Shown here one piece after another: positions 1-10,423 of a stretch of DNA of 64,000 nucleotides (the first letter of the stretch is position 1; every line of letters begins with the position of its first letter). The notes below the pieces were generated by a model, which was not told the origin of the DNA, did no database searches, and saw only the letters and a program-made list of their open reading frames with translations. The stretch is from Glandiceps talaboti (lineage: Eukaryota; Hemichordata; Enteropneusta; Spengelidae): assembly GCF_964340395.1 (NCBI RefSeq), contig NC_135561.1:23214486-23278485 (forward strand). Reading direction: 5' to 3'. The position numbers and the translations under genes were made by a program.

Positions 1-880
1 TTACAAATTTAATAGCATGGGTTCTATAGACACACTTCCCTGTGGAATTACACTGTAGACTTCTGCCCAGTCAGAGAACTCCCCATTATTGTTGCCTTTG
101 ATTACTTAGGCTTTGATCCAATTTTATTAGTAGTTTTCCCTGAATGTGACAGGCTGACAGTTTCTAGAGTAAACACTGATGAGGATCCTTATCAAAAGCC
201 TCATAAAGTCCATGACATTGTAAATTATTTGAACACAGCTGCCTTTGTCTAGAATTTAATTCAGTCCAACCATCTAAGGATTCTAATAGTTGTGCCACAC
301 AAGATCTACCAGGTAGAAATCAATGTTGATCATTGTGGAGAAGGTTATTTATATGTTGTATGTGAGAAAATAGTTTGTCACGTACTACAGATTCCATCAC
401 TTTGCAGACAATACACATTAGGCAAACTTTGGTGTTATATAATATGCTGTTTTCCAAACTGAAGGATATACTATGATCCATTGAATATCTAAAAATGAGT
501 GCTAGTGAAAGTGAAAGTGGTTCATCAGTTTCCTTCAAGATCCTAGGATGAAGCCCATCAGATCCTGAAGACTTACTTGTGTTTAGGTTACTTAATTTTC
601 TCAGCAGTGATATCCGTGAGTAGGGATTGATGCAGACAACAGGTTCCATGACTTAAATGTTTGGCATGTCCTCCTGTGTAAAGACACTTTGAAAGTAATT
701 TTTGCAGTTCAAGATATTAGCTGTCTCTGAATCAGATGTACTCTTTCCACCTGTTAAGCGAAATGTCAACGATCAGTAATTTGTGGAACAGCTTTTAGCC
801 AAGGCTCACCATTGTAAAGGTTTCGTAGATTTTGACAGATTATTGCGGGAGTTCACACTACCTTCACCTTTTTTGCCAGG
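1..880 (-). pseudogene. Decayed LINE reverse-transcriptase fragment (CR1/Jockey-like)
   Basis: Read on the minus strand, this encodes consecutive pieces of a non-LTR retrotransposon reverse transcriptase. Around 690-630 is a linker ending FQSVFTQED. Residues such as SSGSDGLHPRILKE (about 590-540) match the start of the RT domain, and VVCKVMESVVRDKL (about 410-370) matches the block after the usual NYRP motif. Further on come FLPGRSCVAQLLE, EAFDKDPHQCLL (the catalytic block-A region near 200-160) and a degraded copy of the PQGS region near position 50. In-frame stops occur after NDQH (about 319) and again near 165, so it is not functional. The fragment runs off the left edge of the window. Family assignment to the CR1/Jockey group rests on the motif wording only. 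The 5' limit near 880 is approximate. Confidence 0.8.
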
Positions 881-959
881 ATCTCACAGGAAATATAATG
901 CTGTTGAAATAGCTAGAAGAATAAATTAGAATTATTCTGTCACTGTCTGAATGCAGAGG

Positions 960-1255
960 TGTGACAAGTATCCAATAGATTCTTGCAAGATTCTCATTAG
1001 AAATCCTAATTTCATGATTCTAATAGAATCTTGTGAGATTCTAGTGAGAAAAATGTGGTATGGAGTAAGAAAGTGTCTTTAGAAAGTCTATTAGAATTTT
1101 TCTCACCAACTGTCAGCAGGATCTTCTGATAGATTCTTGTAAGAATTTACTAGATTATATTGAATTCTCATCAGATTCTCATTAGAAATCCATATTTTCA
1201 TGATTCTAATAGAATTTAGTGAGATTCTAGCAAGAATCTAGTGAGAAAAAATTGT
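960..1255. repeat. Duplicated AGATTCT-rich palindromic block
   Basis: Two imperfect copies of a roughly 80-bp block (about 975-1055 and 1125-1250) share the words TTCTCATTAGAAATCC and TTCATGATTCTAATAGAAT. Each is rich in AGATTCT and its complement AGAATCT, so the block can fold. No coding potential is seen. Confidence 0.55.
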
Positions 1256-2429
1256 ACGAGTCAGTCTTCTAAGGTTCAATGCAATGCAATAATGCTAATA
1301 GGCCTGGCCTAGTGAAATGTGCATGTCAATGTATATTTGATAGGGATAGGGATATTACTTAGGGTTACATATTTGGTGGTGACGTTATTTAGGATGGCAA
1401 ATTGTTCAAGGGAAAGTAATCAGATCAGGGAAATGCAAGTGATTTTGCATCAAGTGAATCAGTGCTCCTTATATCAATCATTCCCTGGAGGCCACACACA
1501 TAAAGTTATGATAATACCATGCAGTAGTGCTGTAGGCCTGGTCAAATGTCTGTATGTTTGATTTGATGGGGATTTTATTTGGAATTGTTCAAATCAATAC
1601 TGATGTTTTATAGTTTTTGTGTACCTGTTTTTATTGTTTCCTGTAACTGTATTTTAACTTAAAGTGTAATCATTGTACTTGACAATTTAGAGGAATGGTG
1701 CCTTTTGGTCCTATTGTCAATAAAATGTATCTGTTTGAGCATATATTTGCTATGCCGGCTCATATCATTACTGGGACAAGCCATTAAAGAAGCAAGTCCA
1801 CTTGTTATCAAAGAGTACCAATATTTACACATGTGATGATGGGCTCTTACATAACACAAGTAAACAGTGTAGTTCACAGCGTAAGATCATTTCTAAGGAG
1901 TGGGTCAATTGAGGCAAACCTTATCTCCGTCTTATATCAGTTGTTATCAATTTATTAGGCTATTATAAGTAACACTACAAACAGCTTTAGAGATGCAAAC
2001 AACTTTTATGACACCCGTTTTCGTCAGGCAAGCCCGCGGGTTTGTTGCACTTGGACCGTTAATGGCTTGTGAATGTCATGTTCACTATGCTGGCTGACGT
2101 TTGAGGGTGCCCTTTCACAACTTTATCTGGACATACTTAATTCTGCATTCAATTTGTGAGAGTCTAAAATACAATAAAATTAATTTCCTAATTGCATGTC
2201 AGGGAAATAAAAAAGTGAAGGGGTTTAATATTGTATAATAATGACAATAAAAAAAATGTTAGGATGAAGTTTATACGTCCCTGGTCAAACCTCGTAGCAT
2301 ATGAATTTAAAGCCACATTTACATGTAAACACACCCTGTCTTGTGTTGTCCACCTACAGCACATTACTTTCTAAATATCAAATGTCACTGAAATGAACAA
2401 AAATGGAACATTCTAATTCCCAATTATTG
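1256..2429. other. Non-coding stretch, no gene recognised
   Basis: About 1.2 kb with only short, unconvincing ORFs. The part near 1290-1620 twice resembles the 5' portion of the F2 element seen elsewhere (AGTAGTGCTGTAGGC near 1523, ATTTGGTGGTGACGTT near 1371, and the word ATTGTTCAA), so it is probably an old, degraded copy. Nothing recognisable is seen from 1620 to 2429. Confidence 0.4.
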
Positions 2430-2516
2430 AAAGACACTGGAATTATTTATAGCCAACCTCAAAATCCTCTTTTTACCTCCCGTAAGGGGTACGGGAGGTA
2501 TTAAAAGGGGAAGGTG

Positions 2517-2549
<33 letters not shown>

Positions 2550-4035
2550 GACTGTGTCATCATTTTCTAAAAATCGGCTGGCCCAATTGTAATGAAATTT
2601 GGGATATATAATCTTTAGGGTAATAGCTAGACCTGATTAGGTTTTGAGCCAGATCTGTTAATGTTTAATTAGAGAAATTTGCATATTAATGAAATCAACT
2701 AATTATGCAATATCTTAAGACTGCATACTTCAATTTCAATATAATTTAGTATATACGTTCAACATAACAACATACATTTGTCCTATAAAATTCGTTGATG
2801 TATCTTATGGCGTTAATGAATAATTTGCATAATTAATTATTTTTGGTAATTAGGCTATATCTTAATAATACATACTTCAAATTCAACATAATTTAGTACA
2901 TACGGTAACCATAAGAAAACACATATGTCCTATCAAGTTTGTTGATGCACCATACAGTGTTAATGAATAATTTGCATAATTAATGATTTGCGGTAATTAG
3001 GCTATATCTTAAGAATACATACTTCAATTCCAATATAATTCAGTACACACGTTAACCATAACAATCACATATGTCCTGTAAACCTTGTTGGTGTACCTTT
3101 CAGTGTTAATGAATAATTTGCATAATTAATGATTCTTTGTAATTAGGCTATATCTTACGACTGCATACTTCAATTTCAATACAATTCAGTACATACATTA
3201 ACCATAACAAATTGTGTATGTCCTATAAAGTTAGTTGATGTACCTTACAGTGTTAATGAATAATTTGCATAATTAATGATTTTCGGTAATTAGCTATATC
3301 TTATGGACTGCATACTTCAATTTCAATACAATTTAGTACATACGTTAACCATAACAAAGTGGATATGTTCTATAAAATCTTTTTTATAGCTTAGTTTTAA
3401 TGAAACATTTGCATAATTAATGATTTTAGGTAACTAGGTTGTATCTTAAAAATGCAAGCTTCAAATTTCATATAATGTGATACGTACATCATGATAATAC
3501 GCACCTCTCCTATGAAGTTTGTTGCTACAACTTTTTCCTTTAATGAGTATTTTGAATAATGAATGATATTCAGTAATTAAGCAGTATCATAGACTCTTAC
3601 ATACATTAACCTAAGAAAGCATGCTTGTCCAAAAAACAAAGCGTGTTACCATAGTTTTTTTAGTTTTATGAGTTATTTACATATTTAGTGATTCCCTTAC
3701 GGGAGGCATTCAGTTTAAATCTGTTTTTTTCTTTTTCTTGTGTGCATTTCCCAGTCATTTTTTTTCAGAGATTTTGTGCAATTTTTCATAACAGTAGATT
3801 TTTGTTATAAAATGTAGACTATGGTATAAAAGTACAATACATTACTTCTGTGTAAAATGTGTTTTATAGTGAGACATCATATTAAACCAGTAACCCCTTT
3901 ATTACATCGCTAAAACAAAACTGCATAGTGAAGAACTGAACCACTTCTACATGTCACCAAAATAAAAAACACAAAAAAACCCCAAAAAATCACAAAAAAA
4001 CAGCGGAGCTATTCTGACCGATAGGTCGCTTGTTT
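2430..4035 (+). mobile_element. F3 non-autonomous element, 3' part, split by an F1 insertion
   Basis: The 3' part of family F3 lies at 2430-2474 and resumes at 3724-4035. It is interrupted by an F1 element at 2475-3723. The uninterrupted version at 59066-59417 shows the same sequence without the insert. The 3' end has the 11-bp terminal repeat CAGCGGAGCTA (4001-4011), then the short hairpin GACCGATAGGTC (4017-4028) and GCTTGTTT. The 5' terminal repeat is not present here; it is seen in the copy at 54175. Confidence 0.7.
2475..3723 (+). mobile_element. F1 Helentron-like non-autonomous element, copy A
   Basis: It starts with the hairpin ACCTCCCGTA / TACGGGAGGT (2475-2499), followed by a (CTGT)n tract (2515-2552). 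A core follows of about seven diverged units of roughly 110-130 bp, each carrying AATTTGCATAATTAATGA. It ends with CTTACGGGAGG (3696-3706), the exact reverse complement of the 5' CCTCCCGTAAG, followed by CATTCAGTTTAAATCTG. Both flanks are T runs. No protein is encoded, so the element would need enzymes supplied in trans. Confidence 0.7.
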
Positions 4036-4435
4036 ATGATTTTTTTTCAAAAAGATATTTTCATCATCTCCTCCAATACAACTTGTCAGATTGCTTTGAT
4101 ATGAGGCATTCAGTTTAAATCTGTTTTTTTCTTTTTCTTGTGTGCATTTCCCAGTCATTTTTTTTCAGAGATTTTGTGCAATTTTTCATAACAGTAGATT
4201 TTTGTTATAAAATGGTGACTATGGTATAAAAGTACAATACATTACCAACTTTCTGTGTAAAATGTGTTTTATAGTGAGACATCATATGAAACCACTAACC
4301 ACTTTATTACATTGCTAAAACAAAACTGCATAGTGAAGAGCTGAAGAACTGAACCACTTCTACATGTCACCAAAATAAAAAATAAAATTAAAAAAAAAAA
4401 CAGCGGAGCTATTCTGACCGATAGGTCGCTTGTTT
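4036..4435 (+). repeat. Tandem duplicate of the F1/F3 junction and F3 3' end
   Basis: The segment from the end of the F1 copy (GAGGCATTCAGTTTAAATCTG) through the F3 3' end is repeated immediately downstream. The F3 part is again present at about 4106-4435, ending CAGCGGAGCTA (4401-4411) and the GACCGATAGGTC hairpin. Because the duplicate begins with F1 end sequence, it arose after the F1 insertion. The linker 4036-4105 matches an internal F3 sequence also seen near 54400-54470. Confidence 0.7.
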
Positions 4436-4771
4436 GAATTCAGCATGACAAACTACCCTTTGTGGTTTGGTCAATGTGCACATAAAAAGATATTTATCAG
4501 ATTTATATGTTATTTGTGAGATGTACCGGTATGTGTATATAACGAAAACATTATTTTCATGTCTAACATATGTTTCCATGGAAACAGCTGTCCAATTTTA
4601 TACAATTTACGTTACACTAGGTAGTACTAACTCATACATGTCTAAAACAAGGCCATTTTTTAATGTATTATTTTTTTCAATGTTTTATGTCAAATTTTGG
4701 AAAAATGATTAACATATTATGGTGATTTTGGTTACCATGGCAACAGATGTTCATAAAATGACCCCCCTTTT
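4436..4771. other. AT-rich spacer, nothing recognised
   Basis: No motif, repeat or convincing ORF. The short open frame here has no family resemblance. Confidence 0.4.
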
Positions 4772-5495
4772 TAGCACAAAGATCTGGGGTTGTATAGATG
4801 AAGAAATATTAAGCATATAATGATCTCACCAGTAATATGTAAATTAGGTGTAAAAATGTAAATTTTGGTAAAAATTTTCTCTCAAAAAGTACTTGGTCAA
4901 TGAGACTGAAATTTGATGAGATGTGTTATTCTGCAGATTTTCTTCAAAATAGTTTGACACAATTGGCCCTAGCAACCATGACCACGCCCTTAGCAACAAC
5001 CGGATGGCAGTATATTTTTCTCAAATAACATCATCTGGTAGGCAAGTGAGTAAACATTCAAAAAAGTATGCAAATATCACTAGCAACCATGACCATGCCC
5101 ATAGCAACAACCAAATGGCCGTGTATTTCACAAAGATAACAGGAATTGAAAGACAAATGAATAAACATTCAATAAATGTATGCAAATGTGCCTAGCAACA
5201 AGACCACGCCCATAGCAACAGCCAAATGATCACGAATATTGAAAAGATAATATCAGAAATTCATACACAAGTTAACAAAAACATTGAAAAATGTATGCAA
5301 ATAAATCTAGCAAAATGACCACGCCCATAGCAACAGCCAAATGATCGTGTATATCGCAAAGATGGCAACATGGTTGGATACACAACTGGATAGTCATTCA
5401 GCAAATGAACACCTATTGTTAGCATGGACTAGCATATGGATAAACATTTTTAAAAACTGTACAGTTGTGCTACAATGCCATTGGCGGTATTTTTG
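4772..5495 (+). mobile_element. F2 Helentron-like element, copy a (5' part deleted)
   Basis: It begins with TAGCACAAAG, a damaged 5' terminus, and jumps directly into the internal module, omitting the 5' hairpin and microsatellite. The core contains units with AGCAACCATGACCACGCCC. It ends with CAGTTGTGCTA (5462-5472) and the GCCATTGGC hairpin. Four other copies lie in the window (10299, 22510, 24063, 52804). Confidence 0.65.
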
Positions 5496-5900
5496 AACTT
5501 AGCATAACAAAATATTCAAATAAACTTGATTATTATCAAAATTATTATTATATACGATATATTTAATTATTATTATTATTGTTATTATTATAATATTATA
5601 GGCTTATCATACTAAAGCACTTTTGATTTTAATGAAAACTCTGAAACTACCATGTAAATGTAATTCTTCTGAAAAGTGATGGGAATGTTTGTAGATGTGT
5701 CTAGATGAACGAATTATTGAAGACAATATGACCTGATTGTTGATATGCAAATAAAGTCAAAGAATGTGATTTCTTGTCATTTATAATATTTATTGTGTTT
5801 AAATTACCAAAACCTAATAAATAGTTCTTGTCATTATCATAATGAATATGTGCATCAAGGTTCATTAGGATTGATACAGTAGTGTTTGAGATGTTGTATC
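5496..5900. other. AT-rich intron or flank, no gene recognised
   Basis: AT-rich sequence with short (TTA)n runs near 5540-5590. No exon of the neighbouring transporter could be identified here. Confidence 0.35.
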
Positions 5901-5904
5901 ATAC

Positions 5905-6010
5905 ACACACAAAGACAGACAGACAGACAGACACAAACAGACACAAAGACAGACAGATAGACACACACAGACAGACACAGACAGACAGACACAAAGACAG
6001 ACAGATAGAC

Positions 6011-6041
<31 letters not shown>

Positions 6042-6103
6042 CAGATAGACAGACACAGACAGACACAAAGACAGACAGACACAGACAGACACAAAGACAG
6101 ATA
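5905..6103. repeat. (ACAG)n-type microsatellite
   Basis: About 200 bp of ACAGACAG with interspersed ACACAAAGACAG variants. Long ORFs over it in several frames are artefacts of the simple repeat. Confidence 0.95.
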
Positions 6104-6242
6104 GGCATAACAAATCCTGTTATAATATAACGGCTTTGATTTCAGTATTGCGCTACAACAGTGCCGTTGTTGCTATTTTTCAAATTGAAATATTGCATGG
6201 CTGACCTCGCTCTGTAACTTATTCTTGTAAATTATTATTTAG

Positions 6243-6329
6243 GTTCTTATGTTGGCACTGTTATTTCAATGCCATTGTCTGGTCTGTTAGCAAGGGATGT
6301 CGGCTGGACATCAATTTTCTATGTCTTTG
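6243..6329 (+). CDS. Transporter exon (first in window)
   Basis: Begins with two bases completing a split glycine codon, then [20 protein letters not shown] and WTSIFYVFG. The acceptor is TTATTTAG and the donor is G|GTGAGT. This corresponds to a membrane helix in the first half of SLC17 carriers (family pattern G.V...PLSG....W..VFY.FG). Length 87 nt, ending in phase 1. Confidence 0.9.
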
Positions 6330-9300
6330 GTGAGTATGAACATTTGTTTGTGAGTCTGTGATTGACCATCTACAGTATTGGAATATTATTTCTAGACTTG
6401 TAAAGTTGTCATTCTAATTTACCTAGTATTTATTTGTGATGTATTTTTATTGGTTTGCCAATAAAAAAAGTGAATTCTCACCTGACTGCCAACTGCCAAG
6501 TTTTGCATGATTACATAAATTATCATTGTATTCATTGGCTATATAGAAATACCATGATATGAATAATTCATACTTATTAGCATAAAGAGGTGTGGCTTCT
6601 TATTATCTGGTGTCATCTGATTCAACAGGTCACCTGACACAGGGCAACTGTTGTTTACCGGTTGATATAGATTGATACGATGGTGTATAAGCATTTTTGG
6701 TTCTCCCAATTCTGTTAGGAATCTTTCTGATTACAAATTTAGATGACTTGTAGACTCATCAGGTTACATGTTGTGTAGTGTAGTGTAGTGTAGTGTAGTG
6801 TAGTGTAGTGTAGAGTGGTGTAGTGCAGTGTGGTGTGGTGTGGTGTACGTGGTGTGGTGTAGTGTAGTGTAGTGTAGTGTAGTGTAGAGTGGTGTAGTGT
6901 AGTGTAGTGTAGTGTAGTGTAGTGTAGTGTAGTGCAGTGCAGTGTAGTGCAGTGCAGTGTAGTGTACATAGTGTAGTGTAGAGTGGTGTAGTGTAGTGTA
7001 GTGTAGTGTAGTGTAGTGTAGTGTAATAGTAAGTATAGTCATAATCATTATACCAATGCCAGATGTTAATACTAAAATGTAAATTACCATAATGATGGTA
7101 ATTTAAGAGGTGAAAGTTCACATTATGTTAAACATGGCACTTTGCCCAGATTGGTCTTTTCACCTGTCAGTCACTCACACATAAGTATATGTTATGATCA
7201 TATCAACAGGTGCTCTATCAGTTCTTTGGTTTGTTGGTTGGTGGTTCCTTATTTCAGACAATCCCTCGGATCATCCTACCATTTCACACCTTGAACTGAA
7301 TTATATTCAAGATAGTATTGGCATTGCTGTACCAGAACAAAAAAGGGTAAGATATGTCGTAAGATCAAGTCAGAACAAAAGGCTTTTATCATATTTTATT
7401 TATACTTGAAAGAACAATGTGCAGTGTCACATATTTGAAGAACACATACACATGTAGGGCAGTTATACTTTAAAATTTACAGTTAATAGTAGAATTTTGA
7501 TAAAGCTTCTAACAAGAATTGCTGTGTACTTCAGCATCCTAATACTAATATCAAAATTCCTTTTGATTTATTGAGAGTTCACAACTATATCAAAGGTAAT
7601 TCATAGTTGAAGCTTATATACATACTTTGATGTCATATGATTGAGTTGGGGGAAGCCACCGAAAATAAGAGCTATTGTCATTAGCCCATATAGATGTACA
7701 ATGTCCTACCTCGGACAGACCTGTGTCCTTAGCCTCAGACAGACCTGTGTCCTACCACAGACAGTCCGGTGTCCTACCACAGACAGACCCGTGTCCTACC
7801 ACAGACAGACCAGTGTCCTACCACAGACAGACCTAGCTGTGTCCTACCACAGACAGACCTAGCTGTGTCCTACCACAGACAGACTTGTGTCCTAGCTACC
7901 ACAGACAGACCAGTGTCCTACTACAGACAGACCAGTGTCCTAGCTACCACAGACAGTCCTGTGTCCTACCACAGACAGTCCTGTGTCCCACCACAGACAG
8001 ACCTGTGTCCTACCACAGACAGACCTGAATCCTACCTGAGGAAGTATAGGCTAGTGTCTACACATATGAAAGTTACGGTGTAGATGTCATGTGATCTCTC
8101 CTGAACCTATTCTGACCCGCTCCTGAAAATATATATAATGAAACTTTGTCTACAGTTTTTTTGACAAACACACTTTTTTAATTTTATGTGAATGACAGAC
8201 ATTGAACCATAATCTGACTGAGTAAGGTCAGCAGAAAACATGATAGTTTGTATCATTCTACACTGACCTCAGACTAACCCAAATCTGTTGGTGTATGGTA
8301 TATAAAGTACTAATTTAAAGTAAACTAAGTTATACTGACTAATCATGGAATATGAAACAAATGGATATGTTACTAGAAAGATTTCATCAAGAATGAAGAA
8401 AGGAAGAATATTTATAAATTACTAACCTGATGATGTCATTGACTTCTTTGTCTGTATGTCCATCTGTCAGTAGTATGACATATCTCAGACATGCAATATC
8501 CAATTTCATGTAACATGACACAAAGGTGACATTATACCATATAGCACATATGCATGTCACTTTGTTTTCATTTGTTGCCTATCACATACACTTTGTAGTG
8601 TTCATTTATTTGTTTCTTATCACATACACTTTGTAGTGTTCATTTGTTTCTTATCACATACACTTTGTAGTGTTCATTTGTTTCTAATCACACACACTTT
8701 GTAGTGTTCATTCGTTTCTTATCACATACACTTTGTAGTGTTCATTTGTTGCCTATCACACACACTTTGTAGTGTTCATTTGTTTCTTATCACATACACT
8801 TTGTAGTGTTCATTCATTTGTTTCTTATCACATACACTTTGTAGTGTTCATTTATTTGTTTCTAATCACATACACTTTGTAGTGTTCATTTGTTTCTAAT
8901 CACACACACTTTGTAGTGTTCATTTGTTTCTTATCACATACACTTTGTAGTGTTCATTTGTTTCTAATCACACACACTTTGTAGTGTTCATTTGTTTCTA
9001 ATCACATACACTTTATAGTGTTCATTTGTTTCTAATCACATACACTTTGTAGTGTTCATTTGTTTCTTATCACATACACTTTGTAGTGTTCATTTGTTTC
9101 TAATCACACACACTTTGTAGTGTTCATTTGTTTCTAATCACATACACTTTATAGTGTTCATTTGTTTCTTATCACATACACTTTGTAGTGTTCATTTATT
9201 TGTTTCTTATCACACACACTTTGTAGTGTTCATTTGTTTCTAATCACATACACTTTATAGTGTTCATTTGTTTCTAATCACACACACTTTGTAGTGTTCA

Positions 9301-10353
9301 TTTGTTTCTAATCACACACACTTTGTAGTGTTCATTTGTTTCTAATCACACACACTTTGTAGTGTTCATTTGTTGCCTATCACATACACTTTGTAGTGTT
9401 CATTTGTTTCTTATCACATACACTTTGTAGTGTTCATTTGTTTCTAATCACACACACTTTGTAGTGTCCATTTGTTTCTAATCACATACACTTTGTAGTG
9501 TTCATTTGTTTCTTATCACATACACTTTGTAGTGTTCATTTGTTTCTAATCACATACACTTTGTAGTGTCCATTTGTTTCTTATCACATACACTTTGTAG
9601 TGTTCATTTGTTTCTAATCACATACACTTTGTAGTGTTCATTTGTTTCTAATCACATACACTTTGTAGTGTTCATTTGTTTCTTATCACATACACTTTGT
9701 AGTGTTCATTTGTTGCCTATCACACACACTTTGTAGTGTTCATTTGTTTCTTATCACATACACTTTGTAGTGTTCATTTGTTGCCTATCACATACACTTT
9801 GTAGTGTTCATTTGTTTCTTATCACATACACTTTGTAGTGTTCATTTGTTTCTAATCACACACACTTTGTAGTGTTCATTTCTTGCCTATCACATACACT
9901 TTGTAGTGTTCATTTATTGCCTATCACACACACTTTGTAGTGTTCATTTGTTGCCCATCTTTTAAATCATGTTCACACGTAATATAGATACAAATACATA
10001 TACACACAAGTATTAATTGTGGTGCTCTACTTTTACTGATTGGTTGCAATATATAAATGTAGAAATCAAAGACTTTAAATACAGATATCTTAAGTCAAAT
10101 TTACATTTTCAAGTATCAATCACCTTAAAATCACTTGCAAGCTTTCTTGTGACACAGTTACATTAGACCTTGACCTTGACCAGGGTAGATAATCAAAATT
10201 AAGCTATATCTTACATATGTGAGATACTTTTTAGCATTTATGTGTTGTTAATTCCTTATTAATCATGGTTACAGGTACTGCACAACAGTATAAATTTTTA
10301 GCACAACTGAACTGAATGTTCAGTAGTGCTATAGGCATGGCAAAGTGTCTGTC

Positions 10354-10423
<70 letters not shown>

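Noticed and set aside
5855-6130. Cys/Leu/Ser- and Asp/Thr-rich ORFs over the ACAG tract
   Set aside because: Simple-repeat translation in several frames on both strands.
1-6242. Upstream exons of the SLC17 gene
   Set aside because: Searched for the expected preceding motif (tryptophan-rich WAPPLER-type loop) but found none. Left unassigned.
6739-7121. Thr/Leu/His/Tyr-rich ORFs on the minus strand
   Set aside because: Translation of the TAGTG pentanucleotide array.
8552-9957. CRISPR-like array
   Set aside because: Units are contiguous tandem repeats without unique spacers, and the DNA is eukaryotic. The same applies to all other arrays here.
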